From: an uncultured Ruminococcus sp.
GTDB lineage: Bacteria; Bacillota; Clostridia; Oscillospirales; Ruminococcaceae
NCBI GenBank assembly: GCA_937910385.1
Contig: CALEPT010000189.1
Coordinates: 1-64,000, forward strand
Length of the DNA: 64,000 bases
Direction of reading: 5' to 3'
Part shown: positions 7,772 through 16,780 of the stretch, in pieces
How positions within the stretch are numbered: the stretch's first letter is position 1
Layout of the letters: each line of letters opens with the position of its first letter
The notes under the pieces: model-generated
The model's database searches: none
Seen by the model: the letters and a program-made list of their open reading frames with translations, nothing else
What the model was told of the DNA's origin: nothing
Program-made: the position numbers and the translations under genes

Positions 7772-8884
7772 ATGACTGACTGTGAATATATGCTCGAAGC
7801 TTTAAAGCTTGCCATAAAAGGTATGGGTTTTGCTTCGCCGAACCCAATGGTGGGAGCGGTTATAGTCCGTGACGGCGAGATAATCGGGCGCGGATATCAC
7901 AAAAAATACGGAGAGCTCCATGCAGAGCGCGATGCCTTTGCGTACTGCGATTCACGTGGTATAGACTGCAAAGGCGCGGATATGTATGTCACGCTTGAAC
8001 CATGCTGTCACTATGGAAAGCAGCCACCTTGCACCGAAGCGATAATCGAGCATGGTATAAAACGAGTTTTCATAGGCTCCTCCGATCCCAATCCGCTTGT
8101 TGCGGGGAAGGGAACCGCTATCCTCCGGGAGCACGACATTGAGGTCACAGAGGGCGTACTAAAGGACGAATGCGACAGGCTCAACGAGATATTTTTCCAC
8201 TATATCACGACGGGACTACCGTTTGTCACTATGAAATACGCTATGACTATGGACGGAAAGATAGCCTGTTATACCGGTGAGTCGAAATGGATAACAGGTG
8301 AGGAAGCGAGACTTCATGTTCAGCACGAGCGATTAAAGCATTCCGCTATAATGGTCGGAGTGGGGACTGTCCTTGCAGATGACCCAATGCTTACCTGCCG
8401 CCTTGAAAACGGACGAGATCCTTACCGAATAATCTGTGACAGCTCACTGCGGACTCCACTTGAAAGTAATATAGTGCGAACTGCAAAAGACGTACCGACT
8501 ATAATTGCTGCCGCACGTACTTCCGATCGTTTTAAGAAATATGAGGCATTAGGCTGTGAAGTAATAGAGTGTGGTGACGAAACACATGAACGAGTTGATC
8601 TTGCGAGATTGATGAAAATATTGGGTGAACGCAAAATAGACAGTATTCTTCTGGAAGGCGGTTCTATCCTTAACTGGTCAGCGATGAACGCGGGGATAGT
8701 AAACAAGGTACAGGCGTATATCGCGCCTAAGATTTTCGGCGGAAAAGATGCCCCGTCACCCGTTGGTGGATTTGGAGCGCCTGCTCCCGACAGAGCGTTT
8801 ATGCTCGAAGCTCCTGAGATATCACACTTCGGAGAAGATATTATGATAGAAAGCAGGGTGAAATATGTTCACGGGAATAGTTGA
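7772..8884 (+). CDS. ribD: bifunctional pyrimidine deaminase/reductase RibD
   Basis: Carries out deamination and then side-chain reduction of the pyrimidine intermediate of riboflavin synthesis. The N-terminal cytidine-deaminase-like domain has the zinc ligands His50 ('HAE'), Cys78 and Cys87 ('EPCCHYGKQPPC'). The reductase domain begins about residue 150 ('FVTMKYAMTMDGKIA') and contains 'LEGGSILNW'. Length 370 aa is typical. AAGGAG site upstream; its last 20 nt overlap ribE. Confidence 0.96.
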   Translation: MTDCEYMLEALKLAIKGMGFASPNPMVGAVIVRDGEIIGRGYHKKYGELHAERDAFAYCDSRGIDCKGADMYVTLEPCCHYGKQPPCTEAIIEHGIKRVFIGSSDPNPLVAGKGTAILREHDIEVTEGVLKDECDRLNEIFFHYITTGLPFVTMKYAMTMDGKIACYTGESKWITGEEARLHVQHERLKHSAIMVGVGTVLADDPMLTCRLENGRDPYRIICDSSLRTPLESNIVRTAKDVPTIIAAARTSDRFKKYEALGCEVIECGDETHERVDLARLMKILGERKIDSILLEGGSILNWSAMNAGIVNKVQAYIAPKIFGGKDAPSPVGGFGAPAPDRAFMLEAPEISHFGEDIMIESRVKYVHGNS

Positions 8885-9512
8885 GGAGATCGGAAAGGTA
8901 CTTCGTGTGCATAAAACAGGCAACTCCTCATTTATAGAGATACAGGCTGAAAAGGTGTTATCTGACGTTCATATCGGTGACAGTATTGCTGTCAATGGAG
9001 TCTGCCTGACCGTTACAAAGTTCAGCAGTGATACTTTTCGGGCAGATGTTATGAATGAGACGCTTAGCCGTTCGTCTCTTGGCGCGCTTAAAAGCGGAAG
9101 TCCCGTGAATCTTGAGCGTGCTATGTCAGCTGACGGACGCTTTGGCGGACATATCGTTTCGGGACATATCGACGGTACAGGGACTATAACAGACATAGAA
9201 AATGACGGTATCGCTGTCTGGTATACAATATCAGCTTCTTCCGATATCATGAGGTATATCGTTGAAAAGGGATCAATAGCAATAGACGGGATAAGCCTGA
9301 CAGTCGCAAAGGTCACAGATATATCTTTTAGTGTATCTATAATCCCTCATACGGCAAGTCAGACTATTCTGGCATCAAAAAAAGCGGGCGATATTGTCAA
9401 TCTTGAAAATGACATCATAGGAAAATACGTAGAAAAGCTCATGAAGCCCACTGAAAGCACTTTTAAATCAGACAAGATAACTATGGAGTTTCTTGCGCAA
9501 AACGGATTTTGA
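8865..9512 (+). CDS. ribE: riboflavin synthase, alpha chain
   Basis: Dismutates two 6,7-dimethyl-8-ribityllumazine molecules into riboflavin and the pyrimidinedione. The protein begins 'MFTGIVEEIGKV', the diagnostic start, and has two lumazine-binding barrel repeats (about residues 1-95 and 96-200), each with a 'G-H-x-V-S-G-H-x-D-G' or 'SLTV' type motif. It is 215 aa. The start lies inside the end of ribD (20-nt overlap), implying coupling. The symbol ribE follows Bacillus-type use; ribC is used elsewhere. Confidence 0.95.
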   Translation: MFTGIVEEIGKVLRVHKTGNSSFIEIQAEKVLSDVHIGDSIAVNGVCLTVTKFSSDTFRADVMNETLSRSSLGALKSGSPVNLERAMSADGRFGGHIVSGHIDGTGTITDIENDGIAVWYTISASSDIMRYIVEKGSIAIDGISLTVAKVTDISFSVSIIPHTASQTILASKKAGDIVNLENDIIGKYVEKLMKPTESTFKSDKITMEFLAQNGF

Positions 9513-9530
9513 TCCAAAAGGAGGTAAACC

Positions 9531-10730
9531 ATGTTTGAATACAATACAGTAGAGGAAGCCGTTGAGGCTCTGAGAAACGGTGAAATTATCCTCGTCACTG
9601 ATGATGAAAACAGGGAAAACGAGGGTGACATGATATGTGCCGCAGAATTTGCAACGACTGAAAATGTAAATTTTATGGCAGCCCATGCAAAGGGACTCAT
9701 CTGTATGCCTATGAGCATTGAGTTGTGCCATAAGCTCCACCTGCCGCAAATGGTAGACTATAATACTGATAACCACTCAACGGCATTCACTGTATCGATA
9801 GATCACGTTGATACTACAACCGGCATTTCTGCGGCAGAACGCGGCTTTACAGCGAGAATGTGCGTGGAAGATAACGCCAAGCCCGAGAACTTCCGCCGTC
9901 CGGGGCATATGTTTCCGCTTACTGCTAAAAAGAACGGAGTCCTTGAGCGTGAGGGGCACACTGAAGCAACAGTCGATCTCATGCGGCTTGCAGGGCTTAA
10001 AGAATGCGGTCTGTGCTGTGAGATAATGCGTGATGACGGAACGATGATGAGAACTGCCGAGCTTCAGGAAAAGGCGAAGGAATGGGGAATGAAGTTTATT
10101 ACCATTCAGGCAATAAAGGACTATCGCAAGTGCAATGATGTACTTGTGGAATGTGTGGCAAATACAAAGCTGCCTACAAAATACGGAGAATTCCGAGCTC
10201 TCGGCTATGTTAACAAGCTCAACGGTGAGCATCATGTGGCTCTCGTGAAAGGAGATATAGGAGACGGTGAGGATATTCTCTGCCGAGTACATTCGGAGTG
10301 CCTTACAGGAGACGCTTTCGGTTCATTGAAATGCGACTGCGGACAGCAGTTCGCTGCCGCTATGACACAGATAGAAAAAGAGGGCAGGGGAGTCCTTCTG
10401 TATATGAGACAGGAGGGACGAGGTATCGGTCTTATAAACAAGCTTCGCGCTTACGAATTGCAGGATAAGGGCATGGATACTCTTGAAGCAAATCTTGCAC
10501 TCGGCTTCCCGGGCGATATGAGGGAGTATTATATCGGAGCTCAGATACTTCGCGACCTCGGCTGCAAGACCCTACGACTGCTTACAAACAATCCTGACAA
10601 GGTATACGGACTAAGTGGTTTTGGTCTCGAAATAAAGGAACGTGTTCCTATACAAATGGACGCTACAGCATACGACCTTTTTTACCTGAAAACTAAGCGC
10701 GATAAAATGGGACACATTCTTGATTATTGA
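9531..10730 (+). CDS. ribBA: bifunctional DHBP synthase/GTP cyclohydrolase II
   Basis: Supplies both precursors of lumazine: 3,4-dihydroxy-2-butanone-4-phosphate from ribulose-5-phosphate (N-terminal half, 'DDENRENEGD' near residue 25) and the pyrimidine from GTP (C-terminal half, about 205-399). The GTP cyclohydrolase II zinc cysteines are in 'VHSECLTGDAFGSLKCDCG', and 'RQEGRGIGL' is the catalytic arginine region. 399 aa, standard for the fusion. AAAGGAGG site 18 nt after ribE. Confidence 0.97.
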   Translation: MFEYNTVEEAVEALRNGEIILVTDDENRENEGDMICAAEFATTENVNFMAAHAKGLICMPMSIELCHKLHLPQMVDYNTDNHSTAFTVSIDHVDTTTGISAAERGFTARMCVEDNAKPENFRRPGHMFPLTAKKNGVLEREGHTEATVDLMRLAGLKECGLCCEIMRDDGTMMRTAELQEKAKEWGMKFITIQAIKDYRKCNDVLVECVANTKLPTKYGEFRALGYVNKLNGEHHVALVKGDIGDGEDILCRVHSECLTGDAFGSLKCDCGQQFAAAMTQIEKEGRGVLLYMRQEGRGIGLINKLRAYELQDKGMDTLEANLALGFPGDMREYYIGAQILRDLGCKTLRLLTNNPDKVYGLSGFGLEIKERVPIQMDATAYDLFYLKTKRDKMGHILDY

Positions 10731-10744
10731 GTAGGTGAGATAAT

Positions 10745-11254
10745 ATGACGATTGTTCAAATTGTATGCACAGTAATTGTTGCTGTTTTGCTTGCAGCGCA
10801 GATCATTATTGACATAAGCTGGCTCGTGTCAATTTCAAGGGCAAAGGAAAGAGCTGTGATAGGAACACTCTCCCATCTTTGGCTGGACATAATCTTGCTC
10901 GGGATACAGATAGCTAATCTTATCATTTCGGATAACAAGCTTATCTGGATACTTGTTACACTATATTTGGTACTCGCCATTCCGGGTCGATTTATCAATG
11001 TACTCAGTCCCGAGGGCGTGAGGACGTTTATCATTTTCAACAACAAAGGCGGAATCATTCCTGTCGATGACTACAGCTATCAGTATGTACATAGCGGATC
11101 GGGCAAGGAAAATCTCGAACTCCATCGCAAGAAAAGCGGCAGAGTCGAGACATATACTCTTGGCATAAAGAACATAAAGGTCATTCAGATGCTTGCGGAC
11201 TATTACGGAAAGTACGGATATGAAAATCCGCTTCTTAAACAGGACACTGAATAA
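10745..11254 (+). CDS. membrane protein of unknown function in the rib operon
   Basis: I do not recognise this 169-aa protein. It has three predicted membrane helices (about residues 4-28, 42-62 and 67-87), then a soluble, charged C-terminal half (about 100-169) with several short beta-like stretches ending 'YGKYGYENPLL'. It starts 14 nt after ribBA with a GTAGGTGA site and ends 26 nt before ribH, so it is inside the FMN-controlled transcript. It does not resemble the six-helix RibU transporter. A role in flavin handling is a guess from position only. Confidence 0.75.
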   Translation: MTIVQIVCTVIVAVLLAAQIIIDISWLVSISRAKERAVIGTLSHLWLDIILLGIQIANLIISDNKLIWILVTLYLVLAIPGRFINVLSPEGVRTFIIFNNKGGIIPVDDYSYQYVHSGSGKENLELHRKKSGRVETYTLGIKNIKVIQMLADYYGKYGYENPLLKQDTE

Positions 11255-11280
11255 AAATCAAATAAAAGGAGTAATTAATT

Positions 11281-11748
11281 ATGAAGATCTATGAAGGAAA
11301 ACTGACATCAAAGGATACAAGAATAGGAATCGTTGTTGCGCGTTTCAATGAGTTCATCACATCAAAACTGCTTGGCGGAGCTGTTGATACTCTGAAACGT
11401 CACGATGTCAGCGAAGATTCTATCGACATCGCTTGGGTACCCGGTGCTTTCGAGATACCGCTCATTGCCTCAAAAATGGCAAGGTCAGGCAAGTATGATG
11501 CTGTTATCTGCCTTGGTGCGATAATCAGAGGCAGTACGTCACATTACGACCTTGTGTGCAATGAAGCTGCAAAGGGAATTGCTCAGGTATCACTTCAGAG
11601 CGATATCCCCGTTATGTTCGGCGTTATCACTACAGAGAACATCGAGCAAGCTATCGAGCGTGCAGGCTCAAAAGCGGGCAATAAGGGAAGCGAATGCGCA
11701 GAAGGTGCCATAGAGATGATAAATCTTATAAGAGAGATCGAAGATTGA
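11281..11748 (+). CDS. ribH: 6,7-dimethyl-8-ribityllumazine synthase
   Basis: Condenses the pyrimidine and the four-carbon unit to lumazine; members form 60-mer shells or pentamers. 155 aa, with 'ARFNEFIT' near the start, the substrate-binding 'WVPGAFEIPL', 'CLGAIIRGSTSHYD' (with the catalytic His) and 'NKGSECAEGAIEM' at the C-terminus. AAAGGAG site. The stop overlaps the ATG of the next gene by 1 nt. Confidence 0.97.
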   Translation: MKIYEGKLTSKDTRIGIVVARFNEFITSKLLGGAVDTLKRHDVSEDSIDIAWVPGAFEIPLIASKMARSGKYDAVICLGAIIRGSTSHYDLVCNEAAKGIAQVSLQSDIPVMFGVITTENIEQAIERAGSKAGNKGSECAEGAIEMINLIREIED

Positions 11749-12407
11749 TGGCAAATCTGATCTTCGACTATGACGGAACTATCCATAACTCTATGAAGAC
11801 TTATGCTCCTGCATTCCGCGGTACAATGAAATGGCTATCGGATAATGGTTACATTGAAAAAAAAGAGTACTCCGACAGCGAGATAAGCTGTTGGCTCGGC
11901 TTTAATTCCACCGATATGTGGAGCGCATTTCAGCCCGACCTTGATCCTGTGATACGCGAAAAAGCAAGAATAATGCTGGGTGAAGATATGGCAGCTCGTG
12001 TGGAAAGGGGAGAAGGTGAGCTCTTTGAAGGGGCACAGGAAATGCTGGCTCAGCTCAAAGCGGAGGGACATACTCTCATCTTTCTGAGCAACTGCCGTGT
12101 TCACTATATGGAGCGGCACAAAAGAGTTTTCGCACTTGACAGATTTTTCGACTTTTTCTACTGCTGCGAGGAGTATGATTTTATTCCGAAGTATGAGATA
12201 TTCCGAAGAATAAAGCCGTATCACAAGGGTGACTTCATAGTAATAGGCGACCGCTTTCACGATATAGAGACAGCTGTAAAGAATGCTCTCAGATCTATCG
12301 GCTGCGGATATGGATACGGGACAAAAGAAGAGCTTTCAGCTGCCGATATTATTGTTGATTCGCCTTTGGAGATACCTGATGCTGTATCCGCGCTTTCAAA
12401 TGTTTAA
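11748..12407 (+). CDS. HAD-superfamily phosphatase coupled to ribH
   Basis: Predicted magnesium-dependent phosphatase, 219 aa. Motif I is 'FDYDGTIHNS' (nucleophile Asp, residue about 7), motif II 'FLSNCR' and motif III 'IGDRFHDIETA', with a helical cap between motifs I and II, so it is a class IA type. The ATG overlaps the ribH stop (TGATG), so translation is coupled. Riboflavin synthesis needs a phosphatase for the RibD product, a step done by HAD enzymes in other bacteria; this gene is a good candidate. Alternative: phosphoglycolate- or FMN-phosphatase. An upstream in-frame start lies inside ribH and was rejected. Confidence 0.9.
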   Translation: MANLIFDYDGTIHNSMKTYAPAFRGTMKWLSDNGYIEKKEYSDSEISCWLGFNSTDMWSAFQPDLDPVIREKARIMLGEDMAARVERGEGELFEGAQEMLAQLKAEGHTLIFLSNCRVHYMERHKRVFALDRFFDFFYCCEEYDFIPKYEIFRRIKPYHKGDFIVIGDRFHDIETAVKNALRSIGCGYGYGTKEELSAADIIVDSPLEIPDAVSALSNV

Positions 12408-12411
12408 AATA

Positions 12412-12442
12412 AAATTGCTGTACTTGATGTACAGCAATTTTT
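12412..12442. terminator. bidirectional terminator between the HAD and ABC genes
   Basis: AAATTGCTGTAC (12412-12423), 5-nt loop, GTACAGCAATTT (12429-12440): a perfect 12-bp stem with T runs on both strands. It ends the rib operon (plus) and the ABC transporter gene (minus), which converge here. Confidence 0.9.
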
Positions 12443-12445
12443 ATA

Positions 12446-15409
12446 TTATTCTGTTCTGAGAGCCTCTACAGGATCTTTCTTTGAAGCTACCCGGGAGGGA
12501 ATAAGTCCAGCGATAAGGGTGAGTACCATGCTTATTATTACAAGTATGACTGCTCCTGCAACAGGTACATGAGCTCTGAGCGTATCGAGAGATGTAACAC
12601 TATGGATTATCAGATTTATCGGTATTGTAAGAAGCACAGAAACTCCTATTCCGATAAGACCCGCTGCAAGTCCGACAAGAAGCGTTTCGGCATTGAAAAC
12701 GGTAGATACATCATGCTTTGAAGCTCCGATAGCACGAAGGATACCTATTTCACGTGTTCTTTCAAGAACGGAGATATATGTTATTATTCCTATCATTATT
12801 GATGATACTACAAGAGAGATACCAACAAATGCTATCAGCAGATATGATATACCACTGATTATACCTGTTATCGAGGACATAAGCAGAGCCACATAATCTG
12901 TATAATGTATAACATCCTCCTCCTTAGCGGAGTCGTTGTATTTTTCTATCGAGTCTGAGATATCGTCCTTATCCTCAAAAGTCTTAGCAAAGATCCTGAT
13001 AGTGGAAGGATCGTTCATATCGGCAACACCGAGTGTTTTCAAGATATCCTCATGGGAATAATCAGATATCTCTTCGGGTATAAATTCGTCAAATAGCTTA
13101 ACATAATTTTCGTCCGAAATAGACGCTGAGTCAAGTGCCTGTGCAAGCTGCTCGTTTGTTGAAGTAGCAAGCGTTGCGGCAACTTCGGCTGCGTGCTGCT
13201 CCGAATACTGGGCAGATATTAACATGAAAGCAGCTTCATCGAATTCTTCATCGCTGAGCATTTCTATGTAAGCTGTTACTTGTGAGGGATCTAAACCCAT
13301 CTGGGCAGCATATTCTCCTGCAACCTGCTCTGTGAGTTCGGCTCTTGTGAGCTGAGACATCACCTGACTGACATATGCTGTCTGTTCTGCCTCATCAGGA
13401 AGAGCTGCGGCAAAGCGATATATATCAGCTTTTTGTTCAATACCGGATGTGCTGATATATTCTTTTATATCTGATATTTTTTCAGCATCTGTAGGCTCGG
13501 TATAGTCATCTGTGAGGAATTTTTTGCCGTTAATAAGATCGTTTTCTTCATCTGCTATCTGTGCTTTGGCAAGATCGCTATTGTTTGTTTTTTCAATAAT
13601 GTATTCTGTAAGTTTATTGGTATATCCGATGTATCCTGTTATCATAGCAGCCTTTACATCTTCGTCTGGACGGATAAAACCTACAATTTTTATGTTAGTA
13701 CCAATATCTTCCGCATTATAAAGATAATCTATACCTGCATCTGTGGCGGTAAGATCAACACAGCTCCTGCCGTTCTCATCCATAGCATAATACTCACAGG
13801 GAAGTATAAGCTTGAATTGCTTAGCTGTAATTTCATCAAAGCTCCATTCGAGCTGTCCATAATTTTCGATAGCTTCACCGTTCATTGCAGCTTTAAGATT
13901 TTCAGAAAAAGCATCTCTGTCTTTAAGACCAAGGGCATAAACTATAATATCCGGGATCTCATTATTCTTAGTAAGTACGACAACCGCTTCATCATATTCA
14001 TCAGGCCATTTGCCGTAAACAAGGTCATATTGACTTTCGAGCATCTCATTCACAGGATCGCCATTTTCATCAGGGAGCAGTTCTTCAAATACATTAAGTC
14101 CGAATGCAGACAGCTCCATGCCCGCCATTGAATTGTTCATAGCAGCATTCATGTATTCGGAGTCGCTTACACCAAGTGCCTCTGAATACATATCCATAAA
14201 ATCTACCTTCACTATCTCTCCGGAAGGAGATTTAGTGTAAACAGGCATTGGTATATCATATGAATATGAAATAGCGCTTGCCTTTTCATCTATGATCTCA
14301 TCATTCTCAACGAAGGTTTTAAAATCCTTCATATTATTGATCTGCTTTGCGGAAGAGTTGAAAGAATTAAACATATCATAAACGGCAGTATTCGCGTATA
14401 CTCTGTCGTCTTCAAAAGTACGGCTTTCATATTCCTGTTGATTCTGCATAAGAGCCTCTATCATTCCTGAGGTATCCGAATTCTCACGATATATTTCAAG
14501 GGGATATGAAGACAGAGTTTCTTCCTGTATTTGATTTATATATTCATTTATACCTGTTGAAAGAGAAAGAATAAGAGCTATGCCGATGATTCCTATCGAA
14601 CCCGCAAAAGCCGTGAGAAGTGTTCTGCCCTTTTTGGTAAGCAGGTTATTGAGTGAAAGTGAAACAGCTGTCATAAATGACATAGAAACCCGCTTTTTCT
14701 TTGATTCCTTGGTGTCGTCCTGCTTCTCAGGTTCAAACGGATCACTGTCGCCTGTTATTTGACCGTCTTTTATATTGACTATCCTTGTAGAATACTGCTC
14801 TGCGAGTTCAGGGTTATGTGTTACCATGATAACGAGCTTATCCTTTGCTATCTCCTTGAGAAGCTCCATTACCTGAATACTGGTTTCGCTGTCAAGAGCA
14901 CCTGTAGGCTCGTCTGCAAGTAAGATATCGGGATTATTTATAAGAGCTCTCGCTATTGCAACACGCTGCATCTGTCCGCCGGACATCTGATTAGGTCGCT
15001 TGTTCAATTGATCGCCAAGACCTACCTTTTCAAGGGCTTCTTTAGCTCTCTTTCTTCTTTCGGATTTGGAAACGCCTGAGATAGTAAGTGCAAGCTCAAC
15101 ATTGGAAAGGACTGACTGATGAGGGATAAGATTGTAGCTTTGAAATATGAAACCTATTGAATGATTTCTATATGCATCCCAATCCCGATCTTTATACTCT
15201 TTCGTGGAAATTCCGTTAATAATAAGGTCACCTGAGGTATAATGGTCAAGTCCGCCGATAATATTGAGAAGTGTAGTCTTTCCACAGCCAGAATGTCCGA
15301 GAATAGCAACAAATTCATTTTCGCGAAAAGATAGGTCTACGCCGTTAAGAGCGGTTACAGTATTTTCCCCCGAACCATACTTCTTTACGATATTTTTTAA
15401 TTGAAGCAT
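12446..15409 (-). CDS. MacB-like ABC transporter, fused ATPase-permease
   Basis: 987 aa. The first 220 residues form an ABC ATPase of the LolD/MacB class: Walker A 'LGHSGCGKTT' (residues 37-46), signature 'MSGGQMQR', Walker B 'LLADEPTGALD'. A first membrane helix follows at about 268-290, then a very large, acidic extracytoplasmic region (about 300-850) and three C-terminal helices with an FtsX-type permease domain ('RTREIGILRAIGASKHDV'). MacB-type transporters act as mechanotransmitters or exporters of peptides and lipoproteins; the substrate is unknown. The extracellular domain is larger than usual for MacB. It is transcribed alone from its own promoter, with a GGGAGA site before the ATG. 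Confidence 0.92.
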   Translation of the reverse strand: MLQLKNIVKKYGSGENTVTALNGVDLSFRENEFVAILGHSGCGKTTLLNIIGGLDHYTSGDLIINGISTKEYKDRDWDAYRNHSIGFIFQSYNLIPHQSVLSNVELALTISGVSKSERRKRAKEALEKVGLGDQLNKRPNQMSGGQMQRVAIARALINNPDILLADEPTGALDSETSIQVMELLKEIAKDKLVIMVTHNPELAEQYSTRIVNIKDGQITGDSDPFEPEKQDDTKESKKKRVSMSFMTAVSLSLNNLLTKKGRTLLTAFAGSIGIIGIALILSLSTGINEYINQIQEETLSSYPLEIYRENSDTSGMIEALMQNQQEYESRTFEDDRVYANTAVYDMFNSFNSSAKQINNMKDFKTFVENDEIIDEKASAISYSYDIPMPVYTKSPSGEIVKVDFMDMYSEALGVSDSEYMNAAMNNSMAGMELSAFGLNVFEELLPDENGDPVNEMLESQYDLVYGKWPDEYDEAVVVLTKNNEIPDIIVYALGLKDRDAFSENLKAAMNGEAIENYGQLEWSFDEITAKQFKLILPCEYYAMDENGRSCVDLTATDAGIDYLYNAEDIGTNIKIVGFIRPDEDVKAAMITGYIGYTNKLTEYIIEKTNNSDLAKAQIADEENDLINGKKFLTDDYTEPTDAEKISDIKEYISTSGIEQKADIYRFAAALPDEAEQTAYVSQVMSQLTRAELTEQVAGEYAAQMGLDPSQVTAYIEMLSDEEFDEAAFMLISAQYSEQHAAEVAATLATSTNEQLAQALDSASISDENYVKLFDEFIPEEISDYSHEDILKTLGVADMNDPSTIRIFAKTFEDKDDISDSIEKYNDSAKEEDVIHYTDYVALLMSSITGIISGISYLLIAFVGISLVVSSIMIGIITYISVLERTREIGILRAIGASKHDVSTVFNAETLLVGLAAGLIGIGVSVLLTIPINLIIHSVTSLDTLRAHVPVAGAVILVIISMVLTLIAGLIPSRVASKKDPVEALRTE

Positions 15410-15461
15410 TTAATTCTCCCTTTCAAATAATTTTTATACATATAACAAATATCACAAGATG

Positions 15462-15490
15462 ATTATAGCACTTTGACGAAGATTTGTCAA
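15462..15490 (-). promoter_or_regulatory. promoter for the MacB-like transporter
   Basis: Minus strand TTGACA (15490-15485), 17-nt spacer, TATAAT (15467-15462). Start of transcription is expected near 15455, 46 nt before the ATG. Confidence 0.88.
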
Positions 15491-15540
15491 CCAAATTGTA
15501 CGTATTTCACAAACATTTCACATTTATAAATAAAAATAAG

Positions 15541-15564
15541 AGGCACTGTTTAGTAACAGTGCCT
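15541..15564 (-). terminator. terminator after the PRPP synthetase gene
   Basis: AGGCACTGTT-4 nt-AACAGTGCCT hairpin just past the stop, followed on the minus strand by a T-rich run (CTTATTTTTATT). Confidence 0.85.
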
Positions 15565-15570
15565 AATCGA

Positions 15571-16716
15571 TTATTTCATACCATATTTATGAAGAAGATT
15601 CTGTATTTTTTCATGAGGATCTATTATCTTGCTGATAGATACATCATGATTGATAGCTTCAATGAAGTAGGCAATATACTTGGAAACATCTACCTCATGG
15701 AACCACGGTCTGCTAAGAAGCTCCGGAGTCCTGTAAGTGAGATTTGTACCGAAAACGCCGTCGATAACGCCCTCCTCATAAGCCTTGTCGAATTTTTCAA
15801 GACCGTTGGTAAAGATAGCGTATGTAGCGTATGTGAATATTCTTCCTGCCTTTTTCTCCTTAAGAGCATATGCGAGATCAAGCATTGACTCTCCCGATGA
15901 AATGATATCGTCCGAAACAAAGATATCCTTTCCCTCAACAGGATTTCCAAGATATTCATGAGCTACTATAGGATTGCGTCCATTCACGATAGTAGAGTAG
16001 TCTCTGCGCTTGTAGAACATACCCATTTCAACACCGAGAACCGATGCATAGTACATATTTCTGTTGAGCGCTCCCTCATCCGGGCTTACGACCATGAACT
16101 TGTCCTTTGAATAATCAATGCCCTGAATGCTTTTCAGCATTGCCTTGAGCACCTGATATGTAGGCATTACATTATCAAAGCCCATGAGCGGAACAGCATT
16201 CTGAACTCTCGGATCGTGTGCATCAAAAGTAACTATATTTGAAACTCCCATTGCTTCGAGCTCCTGTAAAGCGCACGCGCAGTCGAGCGATTCACGGTAG
16301 CTTCTTCTGTGCTGCCGACCTCCGTACAGGATAGGCATGATGACATTTATTCTGTGAGCCTTGCCGCTCGCAGCCTGTATTATCCTCTTAAGATCCTGAA
16401 AGTGATCGTCGGGGGACATTGCGTTTTCCTTGCCGAAATAGTTGTAGGTAACGTTATAATTGCCCACATCAATTATGATGAAAAGATCCTTGCCGCGAAC
16501 GGTAGACTTTATAAGTCCCTTTCCGTCACCCGAGGAAAATCTCGGACATTCACTTTCAACGAGGAAGGTATCGACGTCGATACCACCCTTTCCGGCCCAG
16601 TCAACGAGGTAGCTGTCGATCTTCTTACCAAGCTCGGTAACGCTGTTCATAGCGATGATACCGATAGGTGCAACATTGGAATCTCTGCCAAATAAAATTT
16701 CACTTGAAGCTGTCAT
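15571..16716 (-). CDS. ribose-phosphate pyrophosphokinase, divergent type
   Basis: Makes PRPP from ribose-5-phosphate and ATP. The protein is 381 aa, about 65 more than the usual 315. Family features are visible but diverged: 'VRGKDLFII', 'PILYGGRQHRR' (normally YARQDRK), 'VVSPDEGALNR' (normally VSPDxGG) and the PRPP loop 'IFVSDDIISSGESML'. The start chosen is ATG at 16716 ('MTASSEILFG'); the frame stays open to 16818 but that extension overlaps ppa. The ribosome binding site is weak at either. It follows ppa by 64 nt and is co-oriented. Pairing with pyrophosphatase is unusual but not illogical. The ATP-binding residue changes could mean a different nucleotide donor or regulation. Confidence 0.85.
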   Translation of the reverse strand: MTASSEILFGRDSNVAPIGIIAMNSVTELGKKIDSYLVDWAGKGGIDVDTFLVESECPRFSSGDGKGLIKSTVRGKDLFIIIDVGNYNVTYNYFGKENAMSPDDHFQDLKRIIQAASGKAHRINVIMPILYGGRQHRRSYRESLDCACALQELEAMGVSNIVTFDAHDPRVQNAVPLMGFDNVMPTYQVLKAMLKSIQGIDYSKDKFMVVSPDEGALNRNMYYASVLGVEMGMFYKRRDYSTIVNGRNPIVAHEYLGNPVEGKDIFVSDDIISSGESMLDLAYALKEKKAGRIFTYATYAIFTNGLEKFDKAYEEGVIDGVFGTNLTYRTPELLSRPWFHEVDVSKYIAYFIEAINHDVSISKIIDPHEKIQNLLHKYGMK

Positions 16717-16780
16717 AAAAATGTTTTCACACCAAAGGGTGCGATACTCCTTTCGATTTTGGTAGCTCGGTCCGATATGC

